In this document: positions 7,394 to 13,539 of the stretch, one piece after another
Position numbering within the stretch: position 1 is the stretch's first letter
Layout: each line of letters begins with the position of its first letter
Source: Promethearchaeota archaeon
GTDB lineage: Archaea; Asgardarchaeota; Lokiarchaeia; Sigynarchaeales; SOKP01
DNA length: 13,549 bases
Direction of reading: 5' to 3'
Assembly: GCA_019894655.1 (NCBI GenBank)
Contig: JAGXNZ010000233.1
Span: 1-13,549, forward strand
Notes under the pieces: generated by a model
What the model was told of the DNA's origin: nothing
Database searches by the model: none
What the model saw: the letters and a program-made list of their open reading frames with translations, nothing else
Translations under genes and position numbers: made by a program

Positions 7394-8604
7394 ATTTTGA
7401 TACCTTTAGTTTCTATAATTTCTAATATAAATTCTTTGTACTTTGAAATGGGAATATCTTGAATAGATATTTGAGCTTTTCGACCTTTAATGGATTCACT
7501 GACGATCTCCATAGTAATTAAATATTCTTTTTTAAACTCTTGGAGGTAATTCCATAGTTGTGAATGAGACCGTGGTTTCATTCCTAAGCTTTCACATAAT
7601 ATTAAATACAATTCAGTGATTTCGTGAACAGAAGTATGAATTCCTCCACATTTATCTAAAGAATTTATAACAGCTAATAAAAAAATGATTTTTTGAGTAG
7701 ACATATATTTTAATATATCTATAGTTGAAAAAGGAACTATGTCTTGATTTGCAAGACGGATCGCCTCTATAGTAATGTATTTTAAATTCTGATTTTCTGC
7801 GATCTTAGTTGATTTCCAAAGTAAGTTTAATCCATACCTTATATCTCCACTCTGATAAACTAAATCAACAATCATATGGATTAAATTATCTGAAATAACA
7901 TTATTTTTTAAACTAATTTCAGTTCTATACTTCAATATATCAAAGAGCTGTTCTTTAGTATAATTTTTGAAATATATTATATTTCTCTGCAATGTGCTCA
8001 TAGTACTTGTATCCAGCCCACTTAAACAAGATATATCTCTTGCAATTCCAAGAATAGAAATATGTTGACGAGTATTGAACGAGTCATCGTTAATTCTCGT
8101 AAGTGAATAAATTAAGTCACCATCCTTGCCAATTAAATAACTTAATTCATCCAAAACAATTAATAAATGAAGATTTTGATCTTTAATAATATCAACAATA
8201 ATTTCAAGTAAATCTTGTGGAGAGTATCCTCTTTTCGGAAAATTATTATTGAGTGTACGTACTATTTTGATTAACACTTTATAGCTAGTTCTTTCTTTCC
8301 GACAATTAATATGGACATGTCTAATATTTGCCGATCTTTTTTGAGCTGCGTTTACTAACATTTCTCCAAAGAGTTTAATTGTAGCTGTTTTTCCAATTCC
8401 AGTTTTCCCAATTATTAGAAGTTTTCGTGAAATTGAATTTGGATTTGTTATGAGTACCAAAAATAGTTGAGATAGTAGTGACAACTCTTTTTCTCGATGT
8501 GGTAGCCTTTTAGGAATAAAATCGTTATCGAGTTTGCTTTCTTTTTTGAACAACGATGGTTTTTTTAATAAATCTTCAAAGAAATCTATTGTCATAGAGG
8601 ACAT
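7390..8604 (-). CDS. cdc6: Orc1/Cdc6-family AAA+ ATPase (replication initiator paralogue)
   Basis: A 404-residue AAA+ protein of the archaeal Orc1/Cdc6 family, whose members bind origin DNA and recruit the replicative helicase. Visible elements are Walker A GKTGIGKT (66-73), Walker B IVLDELS (Asp152, Glu153), a sensor-1 region (ILGIARDIS, 184-192), YFKNYTKEQL (the usual IVFPPY-type segment, 211-220) and sensor 2 GDIRYGL (Arg256). A C-terminal winged-helix DNA-binding domain follows at about 290-395. The usual LDxRVxS sequence reads LDTSTMST, so its arginine is missing. ATGs at 8604 and 8595 are both possible; the first is taken. TATA-like ATTATATATTATG is at 8635-8647. It is the first gene of an operon with the wHTH and the peptidase. 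It could be the chromosomal initiator or a divergent paralogue. Confidence 0.93.
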   Translation of the reverse strand: MSSMTIDFFEDLLKKPSLFKKESKLDNDFIPKRLPHREKELSLLSQLFLVLITNPNSISRKLLIIGKTGIGKTATIKLFGEMLVNAAQKRSANIRHVHINCRKERTSYKVLIKIVRTLNNNFPKRGYSPQDLLEIIVDIIKDQNLHLLIVLDELSYLIGKDGDLIYSLTRINDDSFNTRQHISILGIARDISCLSGLDTSTMSTLQRNIIYFKNYTKEQLFDILKYRTEISLKNNVISDNLIHMIVDLVYQSGDIRYGLNLLWKSTKIAENQNLKYITIEAIRLANQDIVPFSTIDILKYMSTQKIIFLLAVINSLDKCGGIHTSVHEITELYLILCESLGMKPRSHSQLWNYLQEFKKEYLITMEIVSESIKGRKAQISIQDIPISKYKEFILEIIETKGIKI

Positions 8605-8863
8605 CTGATAAAATGATATTAGAAGTTAGAAAATCATAATATATAATGAAATACAGAGTCCTAATTTTTTATTATTATAATGAATTGTTAACCATTTTAG
8701 TTCTCAAGTTCCTCTCTGGAGAGTATGCAATAGTTCGTGATATTAATAAGTATCGCCACTTTGCTTAAATTAACAACACAATTCTTTTTTGTCGGATGAA
8801 ATGTTGCATCATTGTAATTATATTGTAAAAGCTAGTTCTATAATTCCCTATTCGATTTTAGAT
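8605..8863. other. Non-coding gap upstream of cdc6
   Basis: A 259-base region without a gene between the cdc6 promoter and the end of the surface-protein gene. It holds a near-palindrome AATGTTGCATCATT (8800-8813, 12 of 14 positions symmetric), a compact inverted repeat CTCTC-TG-GAGAG (8712-8723) and a repeated ATTGTAA (8812-8818 and 8823-8829). Archaeal origins often lie beside cdc6, but I could not recognise a canonical ORB element, so an origin is only a possibility. Confidence 0.4.
8635..8647 (-). promoter_or_regulatory. TATA-like box of the cdc6 operon
   Basis: ATTATATATTATG on the minus strand is centred about 37 bases before the ATG at 8604 and 46 before the ATG at 8595. This implies a short leader of roughly 10-20 bases. 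No good Shine-Dalgarno motif separates the two candidate starts. Confidence 0.35.
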
Positions 8864-10084
8864 TTAAAATTTGAATGTGATTTCTCTAATCAATTTAAAA
8901 CCCGCCTTTTTGTACTTATATACTTTTAAACCAATTGAAGTAAGAAGAGATGTTAAAATTGAAAGGAGACAAATGTTAACATAAGAGAATGAGCTATAAT
9001 TGTTGGGATACTGAAGATTTTGAATTTGAAAGGATAGAGACATCGTTCTATTCTCTAAGTAGCTAGTTCCATTAAATATAACATTAACATCAACATAAAA
9101 TATCTTGTTACCCTCTTTATTGTTGAAAATAGATGGTAAAATATTGATATTAACAAATCCCGTTTGATTCGTCTTTAACATCTCCTCGTATTTGAGAGTT
9201 GAATTACTATAAACAATAATTTTTAAATCCTCATTCTCAAGCGGTTTTGTACTTGTTGTAAAATAGTAGTAAAAGAGTTGAATTTTAATCGAGCTACCTT
9301 CTTCTGTATTATTTACAAAATTAGTAATTTCTACATAAACAGGTATTCTTTTTACATATAATTCGTACGAGAATGTTACATCCAAATAGTGCGAGCTGTT
9401 CTTAATAATAAATAATATGTCATTTCTTCCCAAGCCTAAATGACTAACCGTAGAAATGTTGAATGAAAGTAATCCATCTTCATCTGTTGTGAAATTAGCT
9501 TGATAGATAATCTCACCATTATTCCTTGTTAAACATTGCAGAGTTTCATTAACTAAATAAAAACTCTTATTTCCACTATAGAATTTTGCATTAAATAAAT
9601 TAGATTCTCCATATACCAAATTACTTTTAAAATTGTTTAATTCACATTCTACTTCTCGTTTAATAATATTAATTGGTATAATTTCTTTATATGTTGCTAC
9701 AACATCATGGGAATTGAAATTTTCGTAGTAATTAAACAGTTTTATGTAAATTCTACTAGAATAATTTGCAAATGTTAAGTTTAAGAATTGAATATTAATT
9801 GTCCAATTGTTCTGTGAAATACCGATAGTGTAATAATTGGAAGAATTCCAAAGGATTTTATCAAAAATATTAGTAACTTGAATTTGAACATAGGAAACCT
9901 CGAACCCTGAGTCGTAATATAGCTCCCATGATCCATTTAGATAAATATTCTCATTATTATAATATGTATTTTTATCGGTTACCAGCGAAGTATTACCACA
10001 TGAAAATCCCAATGCCGATTTGGATATAAGCATTATTCCTAATAAAAAATATAGGAATAGAAATGCTCTACTTTTTTTATTCAC
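8864..10084 (-). CDS. Secreted, membrane-anchored surface protein with Ig-like domains
   Basis: A 406-residue protein with an N-terminal signal peptide (MNKKSRAF then a hydrophobic core, probable cut near residue 26, ALG-FS). A large extracellular region follows, then one C-terminal membrane helix (about 366-388) and a basic cytoplasmic tail (KVYKYKKAGFK). The outside part appears to contain three beta-sandwich units (about 30-140, 145-250, 250-355). The last two share a TDEDGLLSFNI / TNQTGFVNINI element typical of Ig-like domains. About 17 N-x-S/T sequons imply heavy N-glycosylation, which is common in archaeal surface proteins. The start is GTG, because the overlapping ATG (10086) is out of frame and closes at once. 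Its role is unknown; S-layer-associated or adhesion functions are possible. Confidence 0.85.
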   Translation of the reverse strand: MNKKSRAFLFLYFLLGIMLISKSALGFSCGNTSLVTDKNTYYNNENIYLNGSWELYYDSGFEVSYVQIQVTNIFDKILWNSSNYYTIGISQNNWTINIQFLNLTFANYSSRIYIKLFNYYENFNSHDVVATYKEIIPINIIKREVECELNNFKSNLVYGESNLFNAKFYSGNKSFYLVNETLQCLTRNNGEIIYQANFTTDEDGLLSFNISTVSHLGLGRNDILFIIKNSSHYLDVTFSYELYVKRIPVYVEITNFVNNTEEGSSIKIQLFYYYFTTSTKPLENEDLKIIVYSNSTLKYEEMLKTNQTGFVNINILPSIFNNKEGNKIFYVDVNVIFNGTSYLENRTMSLSFQIQNLQYPNNYSSFSYVNICLLSILTSLLTSIGLKVYKYKKAGFKLIREITFKF

Positions 10085-10098
10085 ATCAATTTTAATTA

Positions 10099-10112
10099 TT
10101 AAAATATAAAAA
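10099..10112 (-). promoter_or_regulatory. TATA-like box for the surface-protein gene
   Basis: TTTTTATATTTTAA on the minus strand lies about 22-27 bases before the GTG at 10084. This suits a leaderless transcript beginning at or next to that GTG and supports the non-ATG start. Confidence 0.45.
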
Positions 10113-10148
10113 CTCAGATAATTCCAAAAAACATTTATTTTGTCAAAG

Positions 10149-10158
10149 ATTTAAATTC
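10149..10158 (+). promoter_or_regulatory. TATA-like box for the eS17 gene
   Basis: ATTTAAATTC is centred about 31 bases before the ATG at 10185. No Shine-Dalgarno motif is present, so transcription probably starts within a few bases of the ATG. It forms a divergent promoter region with the surface-protein gene. Confidence 0.45.
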
Positions 10159-10184
10159 AAAACTTAGAAATTTGTTATTGTTGA

Positions 10185-10391
10185 ATGAAAGTGGGAAAAG
10201 TTAGAACCCTTTTGATAAAAAAAGTCTCAAAAGAATTAATAAGCAAATATCCAAATGTATTCACCACAGATTTTGAAAGAAACAAGATGTTATTAGACAA
10301 GTATTCTAAATGGGATTCTAAACATCTTAGAAATCGAATTTCAGGATATGTAGTTAACTTAATGAAGATAAAAGTTAGAGAACAATCCTAA
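10185..10391 (+). CDS. rps17e: Ribosomal protein eS17 (S17e)
   Basis: Small-subunit protein shared by archaea and eukaryotes and absent from bacteria. The 68-residue length matches archaeal eS17. So does the sequence: MKVGKVRTLLIKKVSKELI, then KYPNVFTTDFERNK and the SKHLRNRISGYVVNLMK ending, corresponding to the family's K-P-F-TTDFE-NK and S-RLRNKIAGYIT-L blocks. It is a complete gene with its own TATA-like box, followed 38 bases later by the zinc-ribbon gene, which also has its own promoter. Confidence 0.95.
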   Translation: MKVGKVRTLLIKKVSKELISKYPNVFTTDFERNKMLLDKYSKWDSKHLRNRISGYVVNLMKIKVREQS

Positions 10392-10399
10392 AAATTGAA

Positions 10400-10408
10400 T
10401 TTATAAAA
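10400..10408 (+). promoter_or_regulatory. TATA box deciding the GTG start of the zinc-ribbon gene
   Basis: TTTATAAAA is centred 26 bases before the GTG at 10430, the ideal archaeal distance from TATA box to start site. This implies a leaderless transcript opening at GTG rather than at the in-frame ATG at 10460. Confidence 0.55.
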
Positions 10409-10429
10409 CTAATATAAAGAAAAAATCAA

Positions 10430-10816
10430 GTGGTCCTTATTAAAGAAGACGCAAGAGTTATGGCAGATCTTTTAAAATCTGGTCATAAAATGCTAAGTTT
10501 ATCTTGTCCTATTTGTAATAATCCAATTTTTCAAAATAAAAGTGGAACTACTTTTTGTGCAATTTGTAATAGGGAAGTATTACAAGTTGATAAAGACTGT
10601 AATAAGAATGATGAAGATATTAAACCAACCGTCAATAATCCCATCGAAATTACAAATTTAAATAGTAACCTAAATTCTGTTCTAACTGAAAAGATAAATT
10701 GGATTGTTCATAGACTAAAAAATGAAACTCAAATACACATTATTAATGAATATTTAGAGCTTTTACATAATATTTTGAATCTTCTTGGAAAACTTAAGAG
10801 CTTCAAGTTGTCATAG
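10430..10816 (+). CDS. Zinc-ribbon protein of the Sjogren/scleroderma autoantigen 1 (p27) family
   Basis: A 128-residue protein of the archaeal/eukaryotic autoantigen p27 (UPF0148-type) family. The signature is MADLLKSGHKML (11-22, matching the family's A-LLL-GA-ML) followed by a four-cysteine zinc ribbon: CPIC (26/29) and CAIC (43/46). The C-terminal part is a low-complexity Asn-rich linker and a long helix (about 82-128). The biochemical role of the archaeal family is not established; zinc binding is predicted. GTG at 10430 is preferred as start because it lies 26 bases from a TATA box and gives the usual ten-residue lead before the conserved helix. It follows eS17 and ends 30 bases from the convergent tRNA gene. 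Confidence 0.88.
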   Translation: MVLIKEDARVMADLLKSGHKMLSLSCPICNNPIFQNKSGTTFCAICNREVLQVDKDCNKNDEDIKPTVNNPIEITNLNSNLNSVLTEKINWIVHRLKNETQIHIINEYLELLHNILNLLGKLKSFKLS

Positions 10817-10828
10817 AGCCATAGATAT

Positions 10829-10834
10829 AAAAAA
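10829..10834 (-). terminator. Poly-T terminator after tRNA-Glu
   Basis: The minus strand reads GATTTTTTATAT starting 11 bases beyond the tRNA discriminator base. It is a short T-run of the kind that ends archaeal tRNA transcripts, and also lies in the gap facing the convergent zinc-ribbon gene. Confidence 0.45.
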
Positions 10835-10845
10835 TCTCACATCAG

Positions 10846-10945
10846 TGCTTCTGCCGGGATTTGAACCCGGGTCACGAGGGTGAGAGCCTCGCATGCCAAA
10901 CCCTTTCTTTCTTAAGAAAGATTGGCCGGACTACACTACAGAAGC
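10846..10945 (-). tRNA. tRNA-Glu (anticodon CTC), interrupted by a 25-base intron-like insertion
   Basis: On the minus strand the acceptor stem is GCTTCTG paired with CAGAAGC, with discriminator A and no encoded CCA. The GTGTAGTCCGGCCAATC block is the characteristic D-arm of archaeal tRNA-Glu. The anticodon stem CGAGG/CCTCG encloses the seven-base loop CTCTCAC with anticodon CTC, and the T arm is CCGGG-TTCAAAT-CCCGG. The span is 100 bases. Removing 25 leaves 75, the normal archaeal tRNA-Glu length, and restores the expected CCAATCATGCGAGG junction. Identity is confident; intron boundaries are ambiguous by one base. Confidence 0.93.
10895..10919 (-). other. Probable non-canonical tRNA intron (D-arm / anticodon-arm junction)
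   Basis: Twenty-five bases separate the end of the D-arm (CCAATC) from ATGCGAGG of the anticodon arm, rather than lying at the usual position after the anticodon. A shared C makes the exact edges slip by one base. The 14-base palindrome CTTTCTTAAGAAAG could form its hairpin. Exonic CCAA can pair with TTGG at the insertion's end, as in the central helix of a splicing bulge-helix-bulge. I could not draw a perfect bulge-helix-bulge by hand, so the motif would be relaxed. Confidence 0.75.
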
Positions 10946-11003
10946 AGATCAATTATTAAAATTTATTATTTTATTAAACCTTAAATTAATTTTAAACTTA
11001 ATT

Positions 11004-11014
11004 AAAAAAAAAAA
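11004..11014 (-). terminator. Poly-T tract downstream of the TFB gene
   Basis: Eleven T's on the minus strand lie about 83 bases after the TFB stop codon and before the AT-rich promoter zone of tRNA-Glu. It would separate the two transcripts. The less AT-rich stretch between (about 11030-11090) has no recognisable gene. Confidence 0.45.
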
Positions 11015-11096
11015 TTATAATGAATAACGAGAACATAATCCAGTCCCAATATATAACATTATCGCGCTCGACACAAGTCAAACGAAATTAGCATTC

Positions 11097-12110
11097 CTAT
11101 AGTATGAAAATTGGTTTAAGTAAATTAACGTAATGGTCTCTAATAGAATATTCAGCTATGTTCGTTGCTAAAGAAATTAATTTTTGAGTTAAGACGGTTT
11201 TTTGATTGAATTCCTTCGATAGCAATTTATCTGCTAGATAAATAATAGCTCCAGTTAAAATAAAAGGATTTCGTCCGCCACGATCCCATTTATTTAAACT
11301 AGCTAAAATCGATCTACATTTACTAGTTAGTTTGCACTTATAATCTTCTTTGGACCAAAGACTCCCTTTTTTTTCTAATCTCATATCTAAATCTTTTTGA
11401 TTTATAATATTATCGATCAATCTATTTAAGTAATCTTCACTACTGTGAGGTATCGTATCATTATTTAAATGATTTTTATACCTTATTCCATCTCTTAAAA
11501 TCAATCTCGGATTTACTCGGTGCCCAAAATTTTGAAATGCATTTGAAATTTCGTTAATAGTAATTGGAGCGTTATGATACTCTTTACGAACTGAATAGAA
11601 TATGCAAAAAGCAATCAAGGAGATATTATTGATAACTCTTTCTTCATTCTTAATTATTTTTTTATAATAATATGCCGCATTATTTCTAATATTTTTATTC
11701 AAGTTTAAATAGACGGAGATTTTGTTTAATATATAAAAAATCCTGTATTCTGTTTCATGGTTTTTAATTCTTAAAAATTGCGAATAGTTTTTTTTTAACC
11801 TTCTATACAGTTTTTGCTCATCGGGGGGTAATAACTTACCCGTTTTATCTTTTAAATTTATTGAATTCTCATAGTCTATAAATGTCCCCAATCCCCCAAT
11901 ATAATCCGTTCGTTCTCCTAAAGCAACATATTGTTTATTTAAATTACTCTTATTATTAAAGTTGTTGAAAATATATGACGAATCTTTATAAAGGTTATCT
12001 AATACTAACCCACAATCTTTACATGTTATTTCGAAAGAATTAGTTATCACTGGACCACCACATTCCGAGCATTTTTCTTCTTCTATACTTTTTTTTATAT
12101 TAATTTCCAT
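11097..12110 (-). CDS. tfb: Transcription initiation factor TFB (TFIIB homologue)
   Basis: General archaeal transcription factor that bridges TBP-TATA DNA and RNA polymerase. The 337 residues begin with a zinc ribbon (Cys14, Cys17, Cys30, Cys33). A B-reader/linker region follows: ERTDYIGGLGTFID (66-79) and DKTGKLLPPDEQ (88-99). Two cyclin folds come next (about 110-220 and 225-337). The linker and GLGT box are well kept, while the cyclin repeats are divergent and Lys/Asn-rich, and the second ends abruptly at LKPIFIL. It may therefore be a specialised paralogue rather than the main TFB; archaea often have several. A strong Shine-Dalgarno (AGGTGAT) fixes the ATG at 12110. Confidence 0.93.
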   Translation of the reverse strand: MEINIKKSIEEEKCSECGGPVITNSFEITCKDCGLVLDNLYKDSSYIFNNFNNKSNLNKQYVALGERTDYIGGLGTFIDYENSINLKDKTGKLLPPDEQKLYRRLKKNYSQFLRIKNHETEYRIFYILNKISVYLNLNKNIRNNAAYYYKKIIKNEERVINNISLIAFCIFYSVRKEYHNAPITINEISNAFQNFGHRVNPRLILRDGIRYKNHLNNDTIPHSSEDYLNRLIDNIINQKDLDMRLEKKGSLWSKEDYKCKLTSKCRSILASLNKWDRGGRNPFILTGAIIYLADKLLSKEFNQKTVLTQKLISLATNIAEYSIRDHYVNLLKPIFIL

Positions 12111-12113
12111 TCT

Positions 12114-12120
12114 ATCACCT
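12114..12120 (-). promoter_or_regulatory. Strong Shine-Dalgarno site of the TFB gene
   Basis: AGGTGAT on the minus strand precedes the ATG by three bases and is the best ribosome-binding site in the window. A TATA-like ACTTTATATTC (12131-12142) is too close to leave this site in the mRNA. The blunter AGATAAAAG at 12156-12165 would give a leader of about 24 bases that includes it. Confidence 0.65.
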
Positions 12121-12259
12121 AAAAAACGAGGAATATAAAGTACTAAAGAAATCAGGCTTTTATCTCAATTTTGTAGATTGTTTGTTACTTTAAGTAGAAT
12201 AATTTTTCATCGGAGTTCATAAAATTGTTTTAGAGCCAGGCTGAGAGATAATTGGGATT

Positions 12260-12270
12260 AAAAAAAAAAA
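12260..12270 (-). terminator. Orphan poly-T tract on the minus strand
   Basis: Eleven T's on the minus strand upstream of the TFB gene. No gene to the right on that strand would need it, so it is either an insulator against antisense transcription or simple sequence. Apart from this the gap 12111-12353 shows only TFB and small-ORF promoter sequence. Confidence 0.3.
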
Positions 12271-12353
12271 GCAATTTTCATCCTATAATTCAAAGTACAG
12301 TTTAACGAAATAAAGATTTTTTGAATTAAAATATCAACAAAGGAAAGATTAAA

Positions 12354-12610
12354 ATGAATCAAATTCAATTACCATATAAATGGAAAATAGATATTTCTTC
12401 ATCCCATCTTGATTTATTGGAAAAACTATTAAAAAATTCAATCTAATTATTAGGGGAAAGAGGGAAATAACGTATTCTGATATTATTAACCTTATTGCAG
12501 GAGAAAATTATAGCGGAAAAGTATACAATGAAATCTTGTTTTGGTGTAACTACGATATTAGCAAAGGAATATTTTGCAATTATCTAAGAATTTTTGTTTT
12601 GAGTAATTAA
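12354..12610 (+). pseudogene. Small gene interrupted by a -1 frameshift at A6 (about 85 residues if repaired)
   Basis: An ATG at 12354 opens MNQIQLPYKWKIDISSSHLD and continues to LLEKLLKN before a stop at 12444. From 12437 the adjacent frame continues without a stop to TAA at 12608-12610 (RGKREITYSDIINLIAGENY onward). The switch falls exactly at a run of six A's (12431-12436). One more A would give a continuous 85-residue protein. TATA-like GAATTAAAATATC (12323-12335) lies about 25 bases before the ATG. I do not recognise a family. A sequencing error, a recent mutation or a programmed slip at the A-run would all explain it. The peptide composition looks coding, which argues against chance. 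Confidence 0.5.
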
Positions 12611-12858
12611 AAATAGTGAAGGAAAATCTTAAATTATAGTATTTTGATCAAATTTAATTTTTAAGAAAAAAAATGCAGTAAAATTAATCTCCTATATGCT
12701 TGAGAAGTGAAAACTAAAATAAAGTTATAAATGCTTAATTATATTAATATTTAAAAATATTATTTTATAAAGACCAGAGAGATATTTCTAATAAAAAAAT
12801 TTAATAAATATGTATTTATCGGTCATTAAAACAATTTTTGATTAATGAGGTTCTTTCT
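12611..12858. other. AT-rich gap before the GTPase gene
   Basis: About 250 bases with no gene that I can see. It contains an inverted repeat TAATATTT-AA-AAATATTA (12745-12762) and several TATA-like stretches that could serve the GTPase gene, but none can be singled out. Confidence 0.4.
12847..12851 (+). promoter_or_regulatory. Shine-Dalgarno site selecting the GTPase start
   Basis: GAGGT lies 7 bases before the ATG at 12859. It falls inside the reading frame opened by the TTG at 12838, so it supports the shorter protein. Confidence 0.5.
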
Positions 12859-13539
12859 ATGGTTCGTTGGACTGCAGATCATAATATTTACATAAAAATT
12901 CTTTACTGGGGTATGGGAGGCTCCGGAAAAACAACGATAGTAGACACATTATATCGACTTACAAAGGAACAAAAAAAAGATATTACTCCAGCAGGAAATC
13001 TAACTAAAATATCGATGGCAAGCGGGTCTACTTTATATTTTGATCGGGGAATTTTTCGATCAACTAAGCAGAACAAAGTATATTACCATGTTTATACTGT
13101 TGCTGGGCAAAGTAGATTCTCTCCATTAAGAAAAAAGATTTTCAAGGGTACTGATGGAGTAATTTTCGTGGTTGATTCGCAAACTCACTTCTTTGAAGAC
13201 AATATTGAATCTTTAAAGGAATTAAAAAATGTGACAAGGGGGCAGTTAATTAAAGAAATTCCACTTATAACTATGCTAAATAAGCAAGACCTTAATGAAA
13301 CTATAGGAGAAGAAGATTTTAAGCAAGTTCTCAAAGAGGAAAAGCTCTGGCATGAGCCAGATCACGAGTTATATATATGGAACCCTATAATTTATAAATC
13401 TTGTGCATTATACGAGAAGAAATTGGACATCTATAGAAGCTTCATCGAATGTGCGAGAAGAACTGGATTATATCAGATATACGGGGATGGAAAAGCACCA
13501 GTTGGGGATAATTTCAGTAGAGATATCCCAAAGTTTTAA
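12859..13539 (+). CDS. Small GTPase of the MglA/Arf-like type
   Basis: A 226-residue GTP-binding switch protein. Motifs, numbered from the ATG at 12859: G1 GMGGSGKTT (18-26), a candidate G2 threonine in ITPAGNLT (42-49), G3 TVAGQ (80-84, Gln84), G4 NKQD (141-144) and G5 SCA (181-183). In G3, Thr replaces the Asp of the usual DxxGQ, as in bacterial MglA where it reads TVPGQ. The surrounding HVYTVAGQSRFSP and KGTDGVIFVVDSQ also match MglA-type proteins. There is no membrane helix and no C-terminal prenylation cysteine; the tail after residue 195 is polar. In bacteria MglA sets polarity and governs type IV pili, and Asgard archaea carry many such GTPases. The ATG is chosen over the TTG at 12838 because of the Shine-Dalgarno GAGGT. 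Confidence 0.9.
   Translation: MVRWTADHNIYIKILYWGMGGSGKTTIVDTLYRLTKEQKKDITPAGNLTKISMASGSTLYFDRGIFRSTKQNKVYYHVYTVAGQSRFSPLRKKIFKGTDGVIFVVDSQTHFFEDNIESLKELKNVTRGQLIKEIPLITMLNKQDLNETIGEEDFKQVLKEEKLWHEPDHELYIWNPIIYKSCALYEKKLDIYRSFIECARRTGLYQIYGDGKAPVGDNFSRDIPKF

Noticed and set aside
11030..11090. GC-richer patch between TFB and tRNA-Glu as a small RNA
   Set aside because: No stable fold, promoter or terminator pair could be identified by eye.
12170..12230. Possible C/D-box guide RNA upstream of TFB on the minus strand
   Set aside because: Only loose CCGATGA and CTGA-like elements are present, without a proper box C or terminal stem.
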